Below are positions 1 through 7,856 of a DNA stretch of 64,000 nt, one piece after another. The DNA is from a virus. Every line of letters starts with the position of its first letter. Positions within the stretch are counted from its first letter, which is position 1. The DNA lies in IMG/VR virus record IMGVR_UViG_3300047548_001509, positions 1 through 64,000 of that record; one strand, written 5' to 3'. The notes beneath the pieces were generated by a model that saw nothing but the letters and a program-made list of their open reading frames with translations, made no database searches and had not been told where the DNA came from. A program made the position numbers and the translations under genes.

Positions 1-1
1 T

Positions 2-265
2 AAGAGAAAGAAAGAATACATTTTCAAAATCTTCGAAAATAAATCTGCAAAGATTATCGAAGAAAACTTTGATTACACCTCAAAGCTCTTTGATAAGAAA
101 GAGCAAGAGAGATTAGAAGTAATCAGAGAAGAAGCTTTCACATCTCGAGTAGCTCAACATGATGCACCAAAAGTCATCAAAGAGAGCACTCAAGGTAAGA
201 AAAAAGAGGTTTCGCCTGAACCGCTTATGAATGAGTACGTCTCAGTCCTAGGAGGAGGAAGGTAA
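2..265 (+). CDS. Prohead core scaffold protein, C-terminal end (gp22-like), partial
   Basis: An open frame enters from the left edge and ends with TAA 75 bases before the major capsid gene. The 87 visible residues are highly charged, with a helical Lys/Glu-rich stretch and a Pro-containing tail ending PLMNEYVSVLGGGR. T4-like scaffold proteins (gp22) sit directly upstream of gp23 and have charged helical bodies with a similar short 'M..YVS' tail. The assignment rests on gene order plus that tail, so it is moderate. The N-terminal part and start codon lie outside the window. Confidence 0.6.
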   Translation, partial: KRKKEYIFKIFENKSAKIIEENFDYTSKLFDKKEQERLEVIREEAFTSRVAQHDAPKVIKESTQGKKKEVSPEPLMNEYVSVLGGGR

Positions 266-328
266 AATTTCCAACATGAGGTCAATAGACCTGAGCTGCT
301 TGGGGTAAATCCCATGAGATAAAGAAAA

Positions 329-336
329 GATAAATA
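329..336 (+). promoter_or_regulatory. T4-type late promoter of the major capsid gene
   Basis: GATAAATA differs from the T4 late consensus TATAAATA at one position and ends 4 nt before the gp23 ATG. If initiation occurs 5-6 nt downstream, as in T4, the transcript would start at or next to the start codon. Confidence 0.6.
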
Positions 337-340
337 GCCT

Positions 341-1819
341 ATGAAAAACAAATCAGACTTCATCAACAAAGATATGGCAGATGTGCTTCTCGAAAAGTGG
401 AAACCAGTTCTTGACTATAAGTCAGACACGGTTGCTCCTATCGAGAATGATTACAATCGCTACGCTACTGCAGTTCTCCTTGAGAACCAAGAGCGCTGGT
501 GCTTGAACGAAGCTAATATCGCAGGTGGTACTTCATCAGTATTTGGATCAGTTAACTCTGGTGCTTATGGTGGTGCTGTTAATACTGGCGACAATTACGC
601 TACGGGTGATCAACGTCTTCCTAAGATTCTTATTCCGATGATCCGCAGAACGTTCCCAGAACTCATCACAAATGAGCTTGTGGGTGTTCAGCCTATGACT
701 GGTCCAGTTGGCCTCGCATTTGCTCTTCGTTACAAGTATGGTTCTACTACCCTCGGTGGTGGTAACTATACCGACGGATACAATAGCGGTGGTTCTCCAG
801 CTTCTGTTTCAGGTGCAGCACACAACCAACAAGCCGTCTCGTACGGTTCTGGTAACGGCGCAAATGAACTCGGCTGGCAACATCTTGACACACGCTTCAC
901 TGGTACTTCTGCTGCTGCCCTCTCGGGTGATGCAACGTACTGGGATTTCGTGAACCAAGATATGGGTGTCGCAGAACTTCTTAAGAACTACGAGATCAAT
1001 TCCAACATTCCTACAGTAGAGGTTTCTTTCGAGAAAACCGCTGTTGAAGCTGGTACTCGTCGTCTTGGAGCTCGTTGGTCTATCGAACTTGAACAAGATC
1101 TCAAAAATATGAATGGTATCGATATCGATGCTGAACTTACAAATGCAATGTCATATGAAGTTCAAGCAGAAATCGATCGCGAGATGATCATTCGTATGAT
1201 CCAAGCCAGCTTAAATGGTGGTTTTGGACAAGGTTTCTCAGTTTGGTCACCAGCATCTGCCGACGGTCGTTGGCTCGCTGAGCGTAATCGTGACTTCTAT
1301 CAAAAGCTTATCATCGAAGCTAACCGCATTGCTGTTCGTAACAGACGTGGGGCAGCAAACTTCATCGTTGCAACACCACGTGTGTGCGCAATTCTTGAAA
1401 TGCTCCCTGAGTTCCAGTGGATGTCAGTAAACGGATCCGTCAATACCCAAGGTATTGGTGTTTCTAAGGTTGGTAACCTCGGTGGTCGCTTTACAGTTTA
1501 TCGTGATACCCGTACAGAGGCACAGAACTCTACGTACTATGGTAACAACGGTTATACTGGTGGTGGAACAACTCCTGAATACGCATTGCTTGGATACAAA
1601 GGTCCAGAATTCTATGATACAGGTATTATCTATTGCCCATATATTCCAATTATGGTTCAACGCACAATCGGTCCTAACGACTTCGCACCACGTGTGGGTC
1701 TTATGACACGTTATGGTGTTGTCAATAATATTTTTGGAGCGGCCCTATACTACCACACTGTTTTCGTAACTGGACTCGGTGTCGCGTTCACGCCTGGTAG
1801 TACTTCGGTTTATATGTAA
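341..1819 (+). CDS. gp23: Major capsid protein gp23
   Basis: This is the main shell subunit of T4-like heads. The 492-residue protein starts with a T4-like region (VLLEKWKPVLD near residue 15, followed by A..LENQERW) and has the HK97-type body seen in gp23 (for example VEVSFEKTAVEAGTRRLGARWSIE, quoted in part, and a GPNDFAPRVGLMTRYG segment near the C-terminus). Length is close to T4 gp23 (521). The gene is visibly more GC-rich than its neighbours and prefers C-ending codons such as AAC, TTC and ATC, as expected for the most highly expressed gene. A strong hairpin terminator follows. T4 gp23 is cleaved near the N-terminus by the prohead protease; the cleavage site here is not certain. Confidence 0.96.
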   Translation: MKNKSDFINKDMADVLLEKWKPVLDYKSDTVAPIENDYNRYATAVLLENQERWCLNEANIAGGTSSVFGSVNSGAYGGAVNTGDNYATGDQRLPKILIPMIRRTFPELITNELVGVQPMTGPVGLAFALRYKYGSTTLGGGNYTDGYNSGGSPASVSGAAHNQQAVSYGSGNGANELGWQHLDTRFTGTSAAALSGDATYWDFVNQDMGVAELLKNYEINSNIPTVEVSFEKTAVEAGTRRLGARWSIELEQDLKNMNGIDIDAELTNAMSYEVQAEIDREMIIRMIQASLNGGFGQGFSVWSPASADGRWLAERNRDFYQKLIIEANRIAVRNRRGAANFIVATPRVCAILEMLPEFQWMSVNGSVNTQGIGVSKVGNLGGRFTVYRDTRTEAQNSTYYGNNGYTGGGTTPEYALLGYKGPEFYDTGIIYCPYIPIMVQRTIGPNDFAPRVGLMTRYGVVNNIFGAALYYHTVFVTGLGVAFTPGSTSVYM

Positions 1820-1854
1820 GCTTTAGAACTGTATAACAAACATTTATTGTTTTG

Positions 1855-1887
1855 TGCTAGAGGGATTGCTACCTCTAGCATTTTTTT
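1855..1887 (+). terminator. Rho-independent terminator after gp23
   Basis: A perfect 9-bp stem (TGCTAGAGG / CCTCTAGCA) with an 8-nt loop is followed by seven Ts. It separates the capsid transcript from the homing endonuclease gene. Confidence 0.93.
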
Positions 1888-1920
1888 CAACACATTGCAG
1901 TTGAATAATATGTTTGAGAC

Positions 1921-1928
1921 TATATAAT
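1921..1928 (+). promoter_or_regulatory. TATATAAT-type promoter 5 nt from an ATG
   Basis: TATATAAT ends 5 nt before the homing endonuclease ATG. The same octamer with 5-6 nt spacing precedes QueF and the DUF366 gene, so it may be a second, non-late promoter class. Confidence 0.45.
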
Positions 1929-1933
1929 ATTAT

Positions 1934-3547
1934 ATGCATTTTATAATTAAAACGAAAATTGAAACGTATTTAATCAATAATAATAGATCTTTTACTACAC
2001 CTCGTATACAAAATATAGATAAGATTTATAAATTACTAACACCTGAAGAGATTATATTCTTTGATGATTTTACAAAGGAATATAATGATAATTCCCGAAA
2101 GGTTGTTGCGTTTATCACAAACCAACCTAATAGACATAAATGTATTTGTGGTTCCTTTACTAAGTGGAATTCATCAACAGGTGAATATATGAAATATTGC
2201 TCTAGAAAATGTACCTGGGATGATAATGAAAATGTCCAGAAAGTGAAGAAAGAAACAAACATTAAGAAGTACGGGACTACAAATGTTCTAGCTAGTGCAT
2301 ATGGTAAAGAGAAAGCAAAGAAGACTCATCTTGAAAAGTATGGTGTAGAACATTATAACAAGACCCAGGAATATAAAGACCGGTTAGCATCAGGTGAAAT
2401 CATTAGACCTGAGACTTCTTATATTAAACAAAGTATTACAAAACGACGTAAGCATTATGATAATGTAATTACAAAGCACCCGAACGTTGAATGTATGTTT
2501 TCTTTTGATGATTATAAAGGATCTGGAGGATACAATAAACATCCCTGGCGGTGTAAAAAATGCGGTAAAGACTTTCAGTGTTATATTAACCCAAATACAC
2601 CTTTAGAGTGCCCATTTTGTGCCCCGAAAGGAACCAAACATGAGCAATTAATTAAGGATTTTCTTACAAAGCATGGTATCAGACATTATGATAGATACCG
2701 CAAACTACTACGTACTGTCGATGGTAAAACCAAAGAGTTAGATTTCTATCTTCCTGATCACAATTTAGGTATCGAAGTACATGGTCTTTATTGGCATTCA
2801 GAATTAAAGATCAATAAAAATCACGATGTAAACAAACTTAATTTATGTGAACAAAATGGCACTCGTTTGATATCAATATTTGATGATGAAATTTTTAATA
2901 AACAGCAAATTGTGTTTAACCGATTGAAATCAATTCTAGGTAAAACAAAATATAAGATATTTGCCCGTAAATGTGTAATTAAGAGTTTAAACTTTAAAGA
3001 AAAAGGCCGGTTTCTTAATAAGTATCACATTCAAGGAGATACAACCTCAACACATAACTATGGTCTTTACTATAAAAATAGATTAGTTGCTGTGTGTACG
3101 TTTAATAAAACCAGACAAATGTTTAAAACAACTACCAATAAGGTTGAAAACGAATTTGAACTTGTACGATATTGCACGGTCGGTTCTTTTTCGATAGTGG
3201 GTGGTTGTGGTAAAATGTTCAAACACTTTCTTAAAGATATAAACCCTTCTCAGGTTATATCCTATTGTGATCGTCGGTGGTCTCAAGGTAATATGTACAA
3301 ACAATTAGGCTTTAAATTACAAACTATTACACAACCTAATTACTGGTATACACATATGAGCTCTTGTAAAGAGAGATACTCACGATATATGTTTCAAAAA
3401 CACAAATTAAAGCAAATTCTTGAAAATTATAACGAAACACTCTCAGAACATCAAAATATGAGAAATAATAAATATATCAGAGTATACGATTGTGGGTCTT
3501 ATAAATTTGTCTATAAGACCCACAATCAAACTTCTGCGGGAGATTAA
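1934..3547 (+). CDS. Vsr-like (EDxHD) homing endonuclease with Mom/GNAT-like C-terminal domain
   Basis: A mobile DNA nuclease of 537 residues. Visible parts in order: a Cys cluster near residues 70-93 (C..C and C...C), two 'KYGT/KYGV' DNA-binding repeats around 111-145, a zinc ribbon at 207-229 (CKKC and CPFC), then a Vsr-like catalytic region with Glu237, Asp270 (KELDFYLP), Glu281 (GIEVHG) and His288. The C-terminal third (about 345-475: GLYYKNRLVAVCTF, CDRRWSQGNMYKQLGF) resembles the Mom/GNAT-type fold found on other phage endonucleases. It follows the gp23 terminator and is AT-rich relative to gp23, consistent with an inserted selfish gene. The nuclease call is firm and the C-terminal fold is a weaker inference. 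Confidence 0.82.
   Translation: MHFIIKTKIETYLINNNRSFTTPRIQNIDKIYKLLTPEEIIFFDDFTKEYNDNSRKVVAFITNQPNRHKCICGSFTKWNSSTGEYMKYCSRKCTWDDNENVQKVKKETNIKKYGTTNVLASAYGKEKAKKTHLEKYGVEHYNKTQEYKDRLASGEIIRPETSYIKQSITKRRKHYDNVITKHPNVECMFSFDDYKGSGGYNKHPWRCKKCGKDFQCYINPNTPLECPFCAPKGTKHEQLIKDFLTKHGIRHYDRYRKLLRTVDGKTKELDFYLPDHNLGIEVHGLYWHSELKINKNHDVNKLNLCEQNGTRLISIFDDEIFNKQQIVFNRLKSILGKTKYKIFARKCVIKSLNFKEKGRFLNKYHIQGDTTSTHNYGLYYKNRLVAVCTFNKTRQMFKTTTNKVENEFELVRYCTVGSFSIVGGCGKMFKHFLKDINPSQVISYCDRRWSQGNMYKQLGFKLQTITQPNYWYTHMSSCKERYSRYMFQKHKLKQILENYNETLSEHQNMRNNKYIRVYDCGSYKFVYKTHNQTSAGD
3488..3527. repeat. 16-bp perfect inverted repeat inside the 3' end of the homing endonuclease gene
   Basis: GATTGTGGGTCTTATA and its exact complement flank an 8-nt loop within the last 20 codons of the gene. 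No T-run follows, so it is not a standard terminator. It could be a transcript-processing hairpin or mark the edge of the mobile unit. Confidence 0.75.
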
Positions 3548-3624
3548 TATTATGTTCTCACAACTTCGGTTATTTTATATCCAATTCTCCAAAAGTATAC
3601 ACCGAAGAAATTATTCAAGGCATT

Positions 3625-3663
3625 AATACCACCTATAGAGATATTAGCCCTATAGGTGGTATT
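3625..3663. repeat. 14-bp intergenic inverted repeat
   Basis: AATACCACCTATAG pairs with CTATAGGTGGTATT across an 11-nt loop, in the otherwise empty 212-nt space after the homing endonuclease gene. No T-tract is present on either strand. Role unknown. Confidence 0.7.
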
Positions 3664-3759
3664 CAAATATCCTCGTATCTTTTATTTCTTTACTTAGATT
3701 AATTTCTAGAGAACATGCACACGAATTCAAAATAACAATACTATTGTATAGATTATTCT

Positions 3760-3975
3760 TCATTTTAATAATAAATGCGCACGTATTTCTTCGCTTATAT
3801 CGTAATACATTAGCTTACATGGTATTCCTATACTTGTCTCAAATTTTGAGCATACTGGAAGACGTACATTACTAGCCGATTTTGCAATAATGTAATTATC
3901 TATTTCATGTAAAACCTTTTTATAATTTACAATGCATATACCAAGAGACTTATATAAATTATTTTTATTTTTCAT
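3760..3975 (-). CDS. Small hypothetical protein
   Basis: A 71-residue frame starting MKNKNNLYKSLG and ending IRAHLLLK. It overlaps the end of the next upstream minus-strand frame by 11 nt, the close packing typical of this phage. No known domain is recognised. Because it lies at the boundary of two transcription blocks next to a mobile gene, it could be a real accessory gene or chance. Confidence 0.45.
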   Translation of the reverse strand: MKNKNNLYKSLGICIVNYKKVLHEIDNYIIAKSASNVRLPVCSKFETSIGIPCKLMYYDISEEIRAHLLLK

Positions 3976-4168
3976 ACCATTTTGTTGTTATGCATGATCT
4001 TACCCTGAGATATACTTCATCTATACCGGTTCGCACCACATCAAAAACATCATCTAAAACATCATCCATTAATGGTCTATTATAGTACTCATCAATAAAC
4101 TTCATATTTGGTCCGAGTACATGATAATATATTTGTGGGTATAAGTCTAAACTTGCGTATATTTTCAT
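3965..4168 (-). CDS. Small hypothetical protein
   Basis: A 67-residue frame (MKIYASLDLYPQIYYHVLG...) with a mildly acidic middle (MDDVLDDVFDVV). It would be the first gene of a two-gene minus-strand unit with the frame downstream. No family recognised and no clear promoter seen. Confidence 0.45.
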   Translation of the reverse strand: MKIYASLDLYPQIYYHVLGPNMKFIDEYYNRPLMDDVLDDVFDVVRTGIDEVYLRVRSCITTKWYEK

Positions 4169-4210
4169 AAGAGTTTATTTTGTAGGGTTCGCTAAAAAAA
4201 GAGTTGAATC

Positions 4211-4218
4211 TATAAATA
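4211..4218 (+). promoter_or_regulatory. Consensus T4 late promoter TATAAATA, leaderless layout
   Basis: Exact TATAAATA with 5 nt between it and the ATG of the next gene, which puts the expected start of transcription on the A of ATG. Confidence 0.82.
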
Positions 4219-4223
4219 TATAC

Positions 4224-4598
4224 ATGACAAATTTTACATCGCAAGTTTTCGACCCTGTTCGTTTTAACCCAGCACCGACAACTATTTCTCTCTCAGCTAA
4301 TTCAGTTCATCTTGTTTCAACAGGTACTGTAAATAGTGTTCAAGTTAAAGGTGTTGCTTTTAATCCGGTTACACCTACGACTGGTATTTACAGAACATTA
4401 TCAGCATTTAATGGTACGCAAATTAATGTTGATCAAGCATATTTTGGGTCTCAAATGGCTCTTATATTTGAAAATGGTACATCATCACTTTTTACGGTTG
4501 TAACCGGTGCATCGACAACCGTTCAGGTTCTTACTGCAGCACAGTCAAGTGATGTAAATTACCCTGAATTGCGCCGCAAGAGATTACTTGAGTTTTAA
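4224..4598 (+). CDS. Probable virion structural protein
   Basis: A 124-residue protein rich in Thr, Ser, Val and Asn, with alternating hydrophobic residues that suggest an all-beta fold (TTISLSANSVHLVSTGT; MALIFENGTSSLFTVVTG). It is driven by a consensus late promoter placed 5 nt before its ATG, so it is very likely made late, with the virion genes. No specific homologue is recognised; a capsid decoration or fibre-associated protein would fit. A small membrane protein follows at once. Confidence 0.7.
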   Translation: MTNFTSQVFDPVRFNPAPTTISLSANSVHLVSTGTVNSVQVKGVAFNPVTPTTGIYRTLSAFNGTQINVDQAYFGSQMALIFENGTSSLFTVVTGASTTVQVLTAAQSSDVNYPELRRKRLLEF

Positions 4599-4602
4599 TT
4601 AT

Positions 4603-4914
4603 ATGGCAGTATTAAGGCATGTATACTCATTTATTGTGTCACCTCTCATGAGGCTGATCGTATATGTCTTACTTGCTTTAATTACTACTCTTCTTGGTGA
4701 AATTCAAGATATTACTTCAGAGCAAGCTCTACTATATACCTGGTGGGATTGGTTTAAAACCTTTTTAGTTGTTACCGTTCCACCGCTCATTGTAGTAAGA
4801 GCTTTTATTGATAGTTCTTTAGCTCGAAAAGATAACGAGCTAGCTCCATTACCTGAACCGGTTTCTGAAAAGCTAGCCCGTAAGAAGACAACTAAAAAGA
4901 CACCAACGAAGTAA
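4603..4914 (+). CDS. Small two-helix membrane protein, holin candidate
   Basis: The ATG (MAVLRHVYSF) lies 4 nt after the preceding stop; a TTG further upstream would overlap the previous gene and is less likely. The 103-residue product has two hydrophobic helices (about residues 12-31, RLIVYVLLALITTLL, and 46-66, TFLVVTVPPLIVVRAF) and a strongly basic Lys/Thr tail (KKTTKKTPTK). Two membrane spans with a charged tail and late co-transcription fit a holin or other lysis protein, but no lysin gene is adjacent, so the function is only suggested. Confidence 0.7.
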   Translation: MAVLRHVYSFIVSPLMRLIVYVLLALITTLLGEIQDITSEQALLYTWWDWFKTFLVVTVPPLIVVRAFIDSSLARKDNELAPLPEPVSEKLARKKTTKKTPTK

Positions 4915-4915
4915 T

Positions 4916-5836
4916 TTATTGCCGTGGTGTTTTAATGTGGTATCGCATTGGATCGCATAACTCGTAGTTTAGTAGATCTTCGCCTGTTGCTCTCTGTGGA
5001 CAGATATCAATTCCTCCGCGACGAGTATAAAGACACATTACATGTAGATCTGTTACATTTTCAAACGCGTTCAACCTTGTAAATATTGTTTCACAAATTT
5101 CTTCATGAAAGTGACATTCGTCTCTGAATGAAACAATATACTTTAAGAGTGAAACGTAATCAGGTTCCAAAGTAGATGTAAAAGAGATATAAACATCACC
5201 AAAATCTGGTTGAGAAGTTACACGACAATTACTCTTCAATAGAGAGCTATGAATTTTATAATGCTTTTTCTTTCTTTGAGATAAAAGGTTGAAAGCAATT
5301 AAACCAGGTTCTTCTTTGAAAACTGTAAATTCAACTCCTTCTCCAAGATTATCTATAGTAGTATAACCACTTTGCCATTCTTCTTGAGGTGAGCTAGTTC
5401 CAGATGCAAAAGCTTCTTGTGATGAATATACCGCAACAGATACTTGAGTTTCTAACAAATCAGACAAATCTCTTTCAGCATAGTATTTGATATTTTCAAA
5501 CACACTATTAATTGTTGGACCCATCTTTGTCATATTGAATGAATTAAAGTACAACTTAATAGACTTTGATTCAACAATATATGGGTTATCACAGCTGTAA
5601 ACCAGTTTAATGATACCAGTTACAGGCAACCCACTATCAGTTAATGCTGAAATTTCATATGCATTCCATGTATCGTATCCAACAAATGGAAGTTTATCTT
5701 CTTTGATACCTAGATGAACTCTATTAGAAGAGCGTGGTTCACGAACTAATAGAGTTGGGTCGTATTGAGAAGCATAAGCAGAAGATTTACCAAGGTGCTT
5801 TGAGATGTTTGAATTGTCTAATTCTTTAAGAGCCAT
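4916..5836 (-). CDS. queF: NADPH-dependent 7-cyano-7-deazaguanine reductase QueF
   Basis: QueF reduces the nitrile of PreQ0 to the aminomethyl of PreQ1. The 306-residue protein is the long, two-module type. The QueF signature ESKSIKLYFNSFN is at residues 89-101. The catalytic Cys204 (KSNCRVTSQPDFGD) and Asp211 keep the 7-residue spacing of E. coli Cys190/Asp197, and the substrate-binding His-Glu pair follows (CHFHEEICE, about 241-249). It is the last gene of the minus-strand run DpdA, GNAT, P-loop, QueF, but has its own TATATAAT element 6 nt upstream of the ATG. In a phage it points to a PreQ1-derived base in DNA rather than tRNA. Confidence 0.95.
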   Translation of the reverse strand: MALKELDNSNISKHLGKSSAYASQYDPTLLVREPRSSNRVHLGIKEDKLPFVGYDTWNAYEISALTDSGLPVTGIIKLVYSCDNPYIVESKSIKLYFNSFNMTKMGPTINSVFENIKYYAERDLSDLLETQVSVAVYSSQEAFASGTSSPQEEWQSGYTTIDNLGEGVEFTVFKEEPGLIAFNLLSQRKKKHYKIHSSLLKSNCRVTSQPDFGDVYISFTSTLEPDYVSLLKYIVSFRDECHFHEEICETIFTRLNAFENVTDLHVMCLYTRRGGIDICPQRATGEDLLNYELCDPMRYHIKTPRQ

Positions 5837-5842
5837 ATAGAT

Positions 5843-5850
5843 ATTATATA
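5843..5850 (-). promoter_or_regulatory. TATATAAT-type promoter of queF
   Basis: On the minus strand TATATAAT ends 6 nt before the QueF ATG, the same arrangement as at the homing endonuclease and DUF366 genes. Confidence 0.4.
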
Positions 5851-5853
5851 ATA

Positions 5854-6441
5854 TTATTTGAGATATTCAATAATTGTTTTCATTCTTTTATCAATTGATC
5901 CTTTTAATCTCACCACTTCAGTATGCCTTGAAACTTCAATAATAGAATTTTCAAACATTTCAATGATTTGATCTCTAAATGTTTTAGATGATGATCTCTC
6001 TCCATCATCAACTAGTTTTACATCAGTCGGGTCAGTATAAAAAATACAGTCGTAGCCGCCAATAAGTAGGTCAAATGTTTCGTATGCATAATCTAGCGTT
6101 TCTTTTGATACTTTTTCTTCATCTTCATGATATAGCCAATTTGTGTAAATTACACCATCCCATATACATCTATCCATCACAACACTCTTTGGTGTGAGAT
6201 AATTTGTACCAGCTGTAATAACATTTGCAACATCCATGTTGTCTTCATGTTGATTGATAATTGCACGTTGTGTCTTATCGTCTCCATCTTCATTGATTGT
6301 AAATCCTTTAGATCTCAGCTGTCTGGTGATTTCTGGAAAGTAAATAAGTCGATCTCCAAATTGCTTTTCAATGAGATCTAGAAGAGTAGATTTACCTGTT
6401 GATTGTGCCCCTGAAAAGGAGAATATTTTTCCTGTGTTCAT
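5854..6441 (-). CDS. P-loop ATPase/kinase (AAA_28, NadR-like)
   Basis: A 195-residue P-loop protein with Walker A GAQSTGKST at residues 11-19 and a MDRCIWDGV segment typical of NadR-like and deoxynucleoside-kinase-like NTPases. It is packed between the GNAT gene (1-nt gap) and QueF in the DpdA operon, so it may act on a nucleotide or modified base in that pathway. A similar but longer protein is encoded later in the window (SGPQCTGKST). The substrate cannot be read from sequence; kinase and ATPase are both possible. Confidence 0.8.
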   Translation of the reverse strand: MNTGKIFSFSGAQSTGKSTLLDLIEKQFGDRLIYFPEITRQLRSKGFTINEDGDDKTQRAIINQHEDNMDVANVITAGTNYLTPKSVVMDRCIWDGVIYTNWLYHEDEEKVSKETLDYAYETFDLLIGGYDCIFYTDPTDVKLVDDGERSSSKTFRDQIIEMFENSIIEVSRHTEVVRLKGSIDKRMKTIIEYLK

Positions 6442-6442
6442 A

Positions 6443-7015
6443 TTAACAATATTTTTCGTATGTTCCTCTAATAAATTTTAGAAAATTGGTTGTATAAAAT
6501 GCTAAGCTTGGTCCTGATGATTTGGTATAACATACCATATACAGTGTATTGCTATCATCTACCATGGGGCATAACATCGGCGCAACAACAAACCAATACT
6601 TTTCATCTTTTGTCTTCATGAAAGGTATGAATTTCAATTTACTCCATACCTCCCAATTTTCAATATCACAAAACAAATAGATTGATCTGCAATTCAATTC
6701 AAAAGAACGCAACCAAATATCATTGAAAAGTTCTCGGAATAGTCCTTGTTTTCTAAATTTCGGAACCGTATAAGTGCGTTGGATATATAGAGATTTTTCT
6801 CCCGTGTAATCAGAGTGTGTTGTGTAATTATAAAATATAATACTTGCTAACTCTCCATCAATAGTTATACATCTCGGCGGGTAAGAAAACCACATATGCT
6901 TCTCATCCCAATTTGGTATATAATCTTCCTGAAATATCTGCTTCGTTTCATCGTCGCAGCTCTCTAACAAAAAGAGAAGCACATCTTTTTCTAAATGCAA
7001 AAACTTCTTACCCAT
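6443..7015 (-). CDS. GNAT-like N-acyltransferase
   Basis: A 190-residue protein with a GNAT-like core: strands around residues 70-95 (SLYIQRTYTVPKF), then RKQGLFRELFNDIWLR, which matches the acetyl-CoA pyrophosphate-binding loop R-x-x-G and its helix, then NCRSIYLFCD and a WSKLKFIPF segment where GNATs have the 'Y.k.GF' end. It lies 1 nt after DpdA and 1 nt before the P-loop gene, which suggests joint work. PreQ1 carries a free aminomethyl group, so N-acylation of the modified base is a plausible role, though not shown. Fold confidence is moderate. Confidence 0.65.
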   Translation of the reverse strand: MGKKFLHLEKDVLLFLLESCDDETKQIFQEDYIPNWDEKHMWFSYPPRCITIDGELASIIFYNYTTHSDYTGEKSLYIQRTYTVPKFRKQGLFRELFNDIWLRSFELNCRSIYLFCDIENWEVWSKLKFIPFMKTKDEKYWFVVAPMLCPMVDDSNTLYMVCYTKSSGPSLAFYTTNFLKFIRGTYEKYC

Positions 7016-7016
7016 A

Positions 7017-7802
7017 TCAACGAACTATCTCTCTAAACTTCATAATGTTGAAATCGATTAATTTCTTCTGTTCATCTGTTAGAACAATTTCCAGATTATC
7101 AGCAAGAAGTCCTTTTGGCTTTTGATTTACTCCAAGTCCAGGTGCATATCTCATATTGTTAATACCACACATAATAGGGTTAGATGTATCTACACTTCTA
7201 ATAGACTGCGTAACATTTTTGTATATAGAAAACTCCTTAGGAAGGGAACATCCGAGAAGATGATGCGGTTTATTAGCTCTCCATATCCCATGTGTAATAA
7301 GATCTGAGATTAATCTTTGGCGTCCGGTACACATTTTTTCAAGCTTAGTACTACCCCGCCCCGTATATTGATAATAAGAATAATCAAAAGAAATAGCGAT
7401 GTAATCACAATTGAATGCCATAAACTCATAGCACTCAACAATCTCTTGATATGTTTTTCCTTGTACAACACCAATTTTAAATCCTGGAAGATCAGGATAT
7501 GTACTAGTGAACTGCTTATATAATTCAATAGTATGTTTAGTATCTTCTAAACTATCTGGTACAATGTAATGAGTGGGTCTGAGTTCTTTAATAATCTCTG
7601 CATATCTATTCAAATCAAATGCAACTCCAAGTTCAAAAATTGAATTATCAAGAAGTACCTCAATATTGTTTTGAACGCATCTCTTAAAATGGCTATAGTA
7701 TTCTGGATACTTATCACACAAATGAACGAGGCAATACTGGTAGTCGTTATAAATTATCGACTCTCTTAGAAGTTCTAGCGGCGATTCGTGTGATATAAGC
7801 AT
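7017..7802 (-). CDS. dpdA: DpdA-like 7-deazaguanine DNA transglycosylase
   Basis: A TGT-superfamily enzyme of 261 residues, the size of phage DpdA proteins, which swap guanine in DNA for a 7-deazaguanine. Visible TGT-like features are LLDNSIFELG (51-60), YIVPDSLED (79-87), KIGVVQGKTYQEI (109-121, matching the TGT 'IVQG' strand), HLLGCSLP (181-188) and SVDTSNP (203-209), where Asp205 is the candidate nucleophile. Compared with bacterial tRNA TGT it is short and lacks the Cys-rich zinc site. It heads an operon with GNAT, P-loop and QueF, which argues for PreQ1 or a derivative as its substrate. Confidence 0.88.
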   Translation of the reverse strand: MLISHESPLELLRESIIYNDYQYCLVHLCDKYPEYYSHFKRCVQNNIEVLLDNSIFELGVAFDLNRYAEIIKELRPTHYIVPDSLEDTKHTIELYKQFTSTYPDLPGFKIGVVQGKTYQEIVECYEFMAFNCDYIAISFDYSYYQYTGRGSTKLEKMCTGRQRLISDLITHGIWRANKPHHLLGCSLPKEFSIYKNVTQSIRSVDTSNPIMCGINNMRYAPGLGVNQKPKGLLADNLEIVLTDEQKKLIDFNIMKFREIVR

Positions 7803-7841
7803 ATTATAATTATAACAAATTTCCTAATTAAATCTATTGGT

Positions 7842-7849
7842 CTTAAATA
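7842..7849 (+). promoter_or_regulatory. T4-like late promoter of the baseplate hub unit
   Basis: CTTAAATA ends 7 nt before the ATG. It is two mismatches from TATAAATA and stands at the divergent junction with DpdA. Confidence 0.45.
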
Positions 7850-7856
7850 TGTTTAT

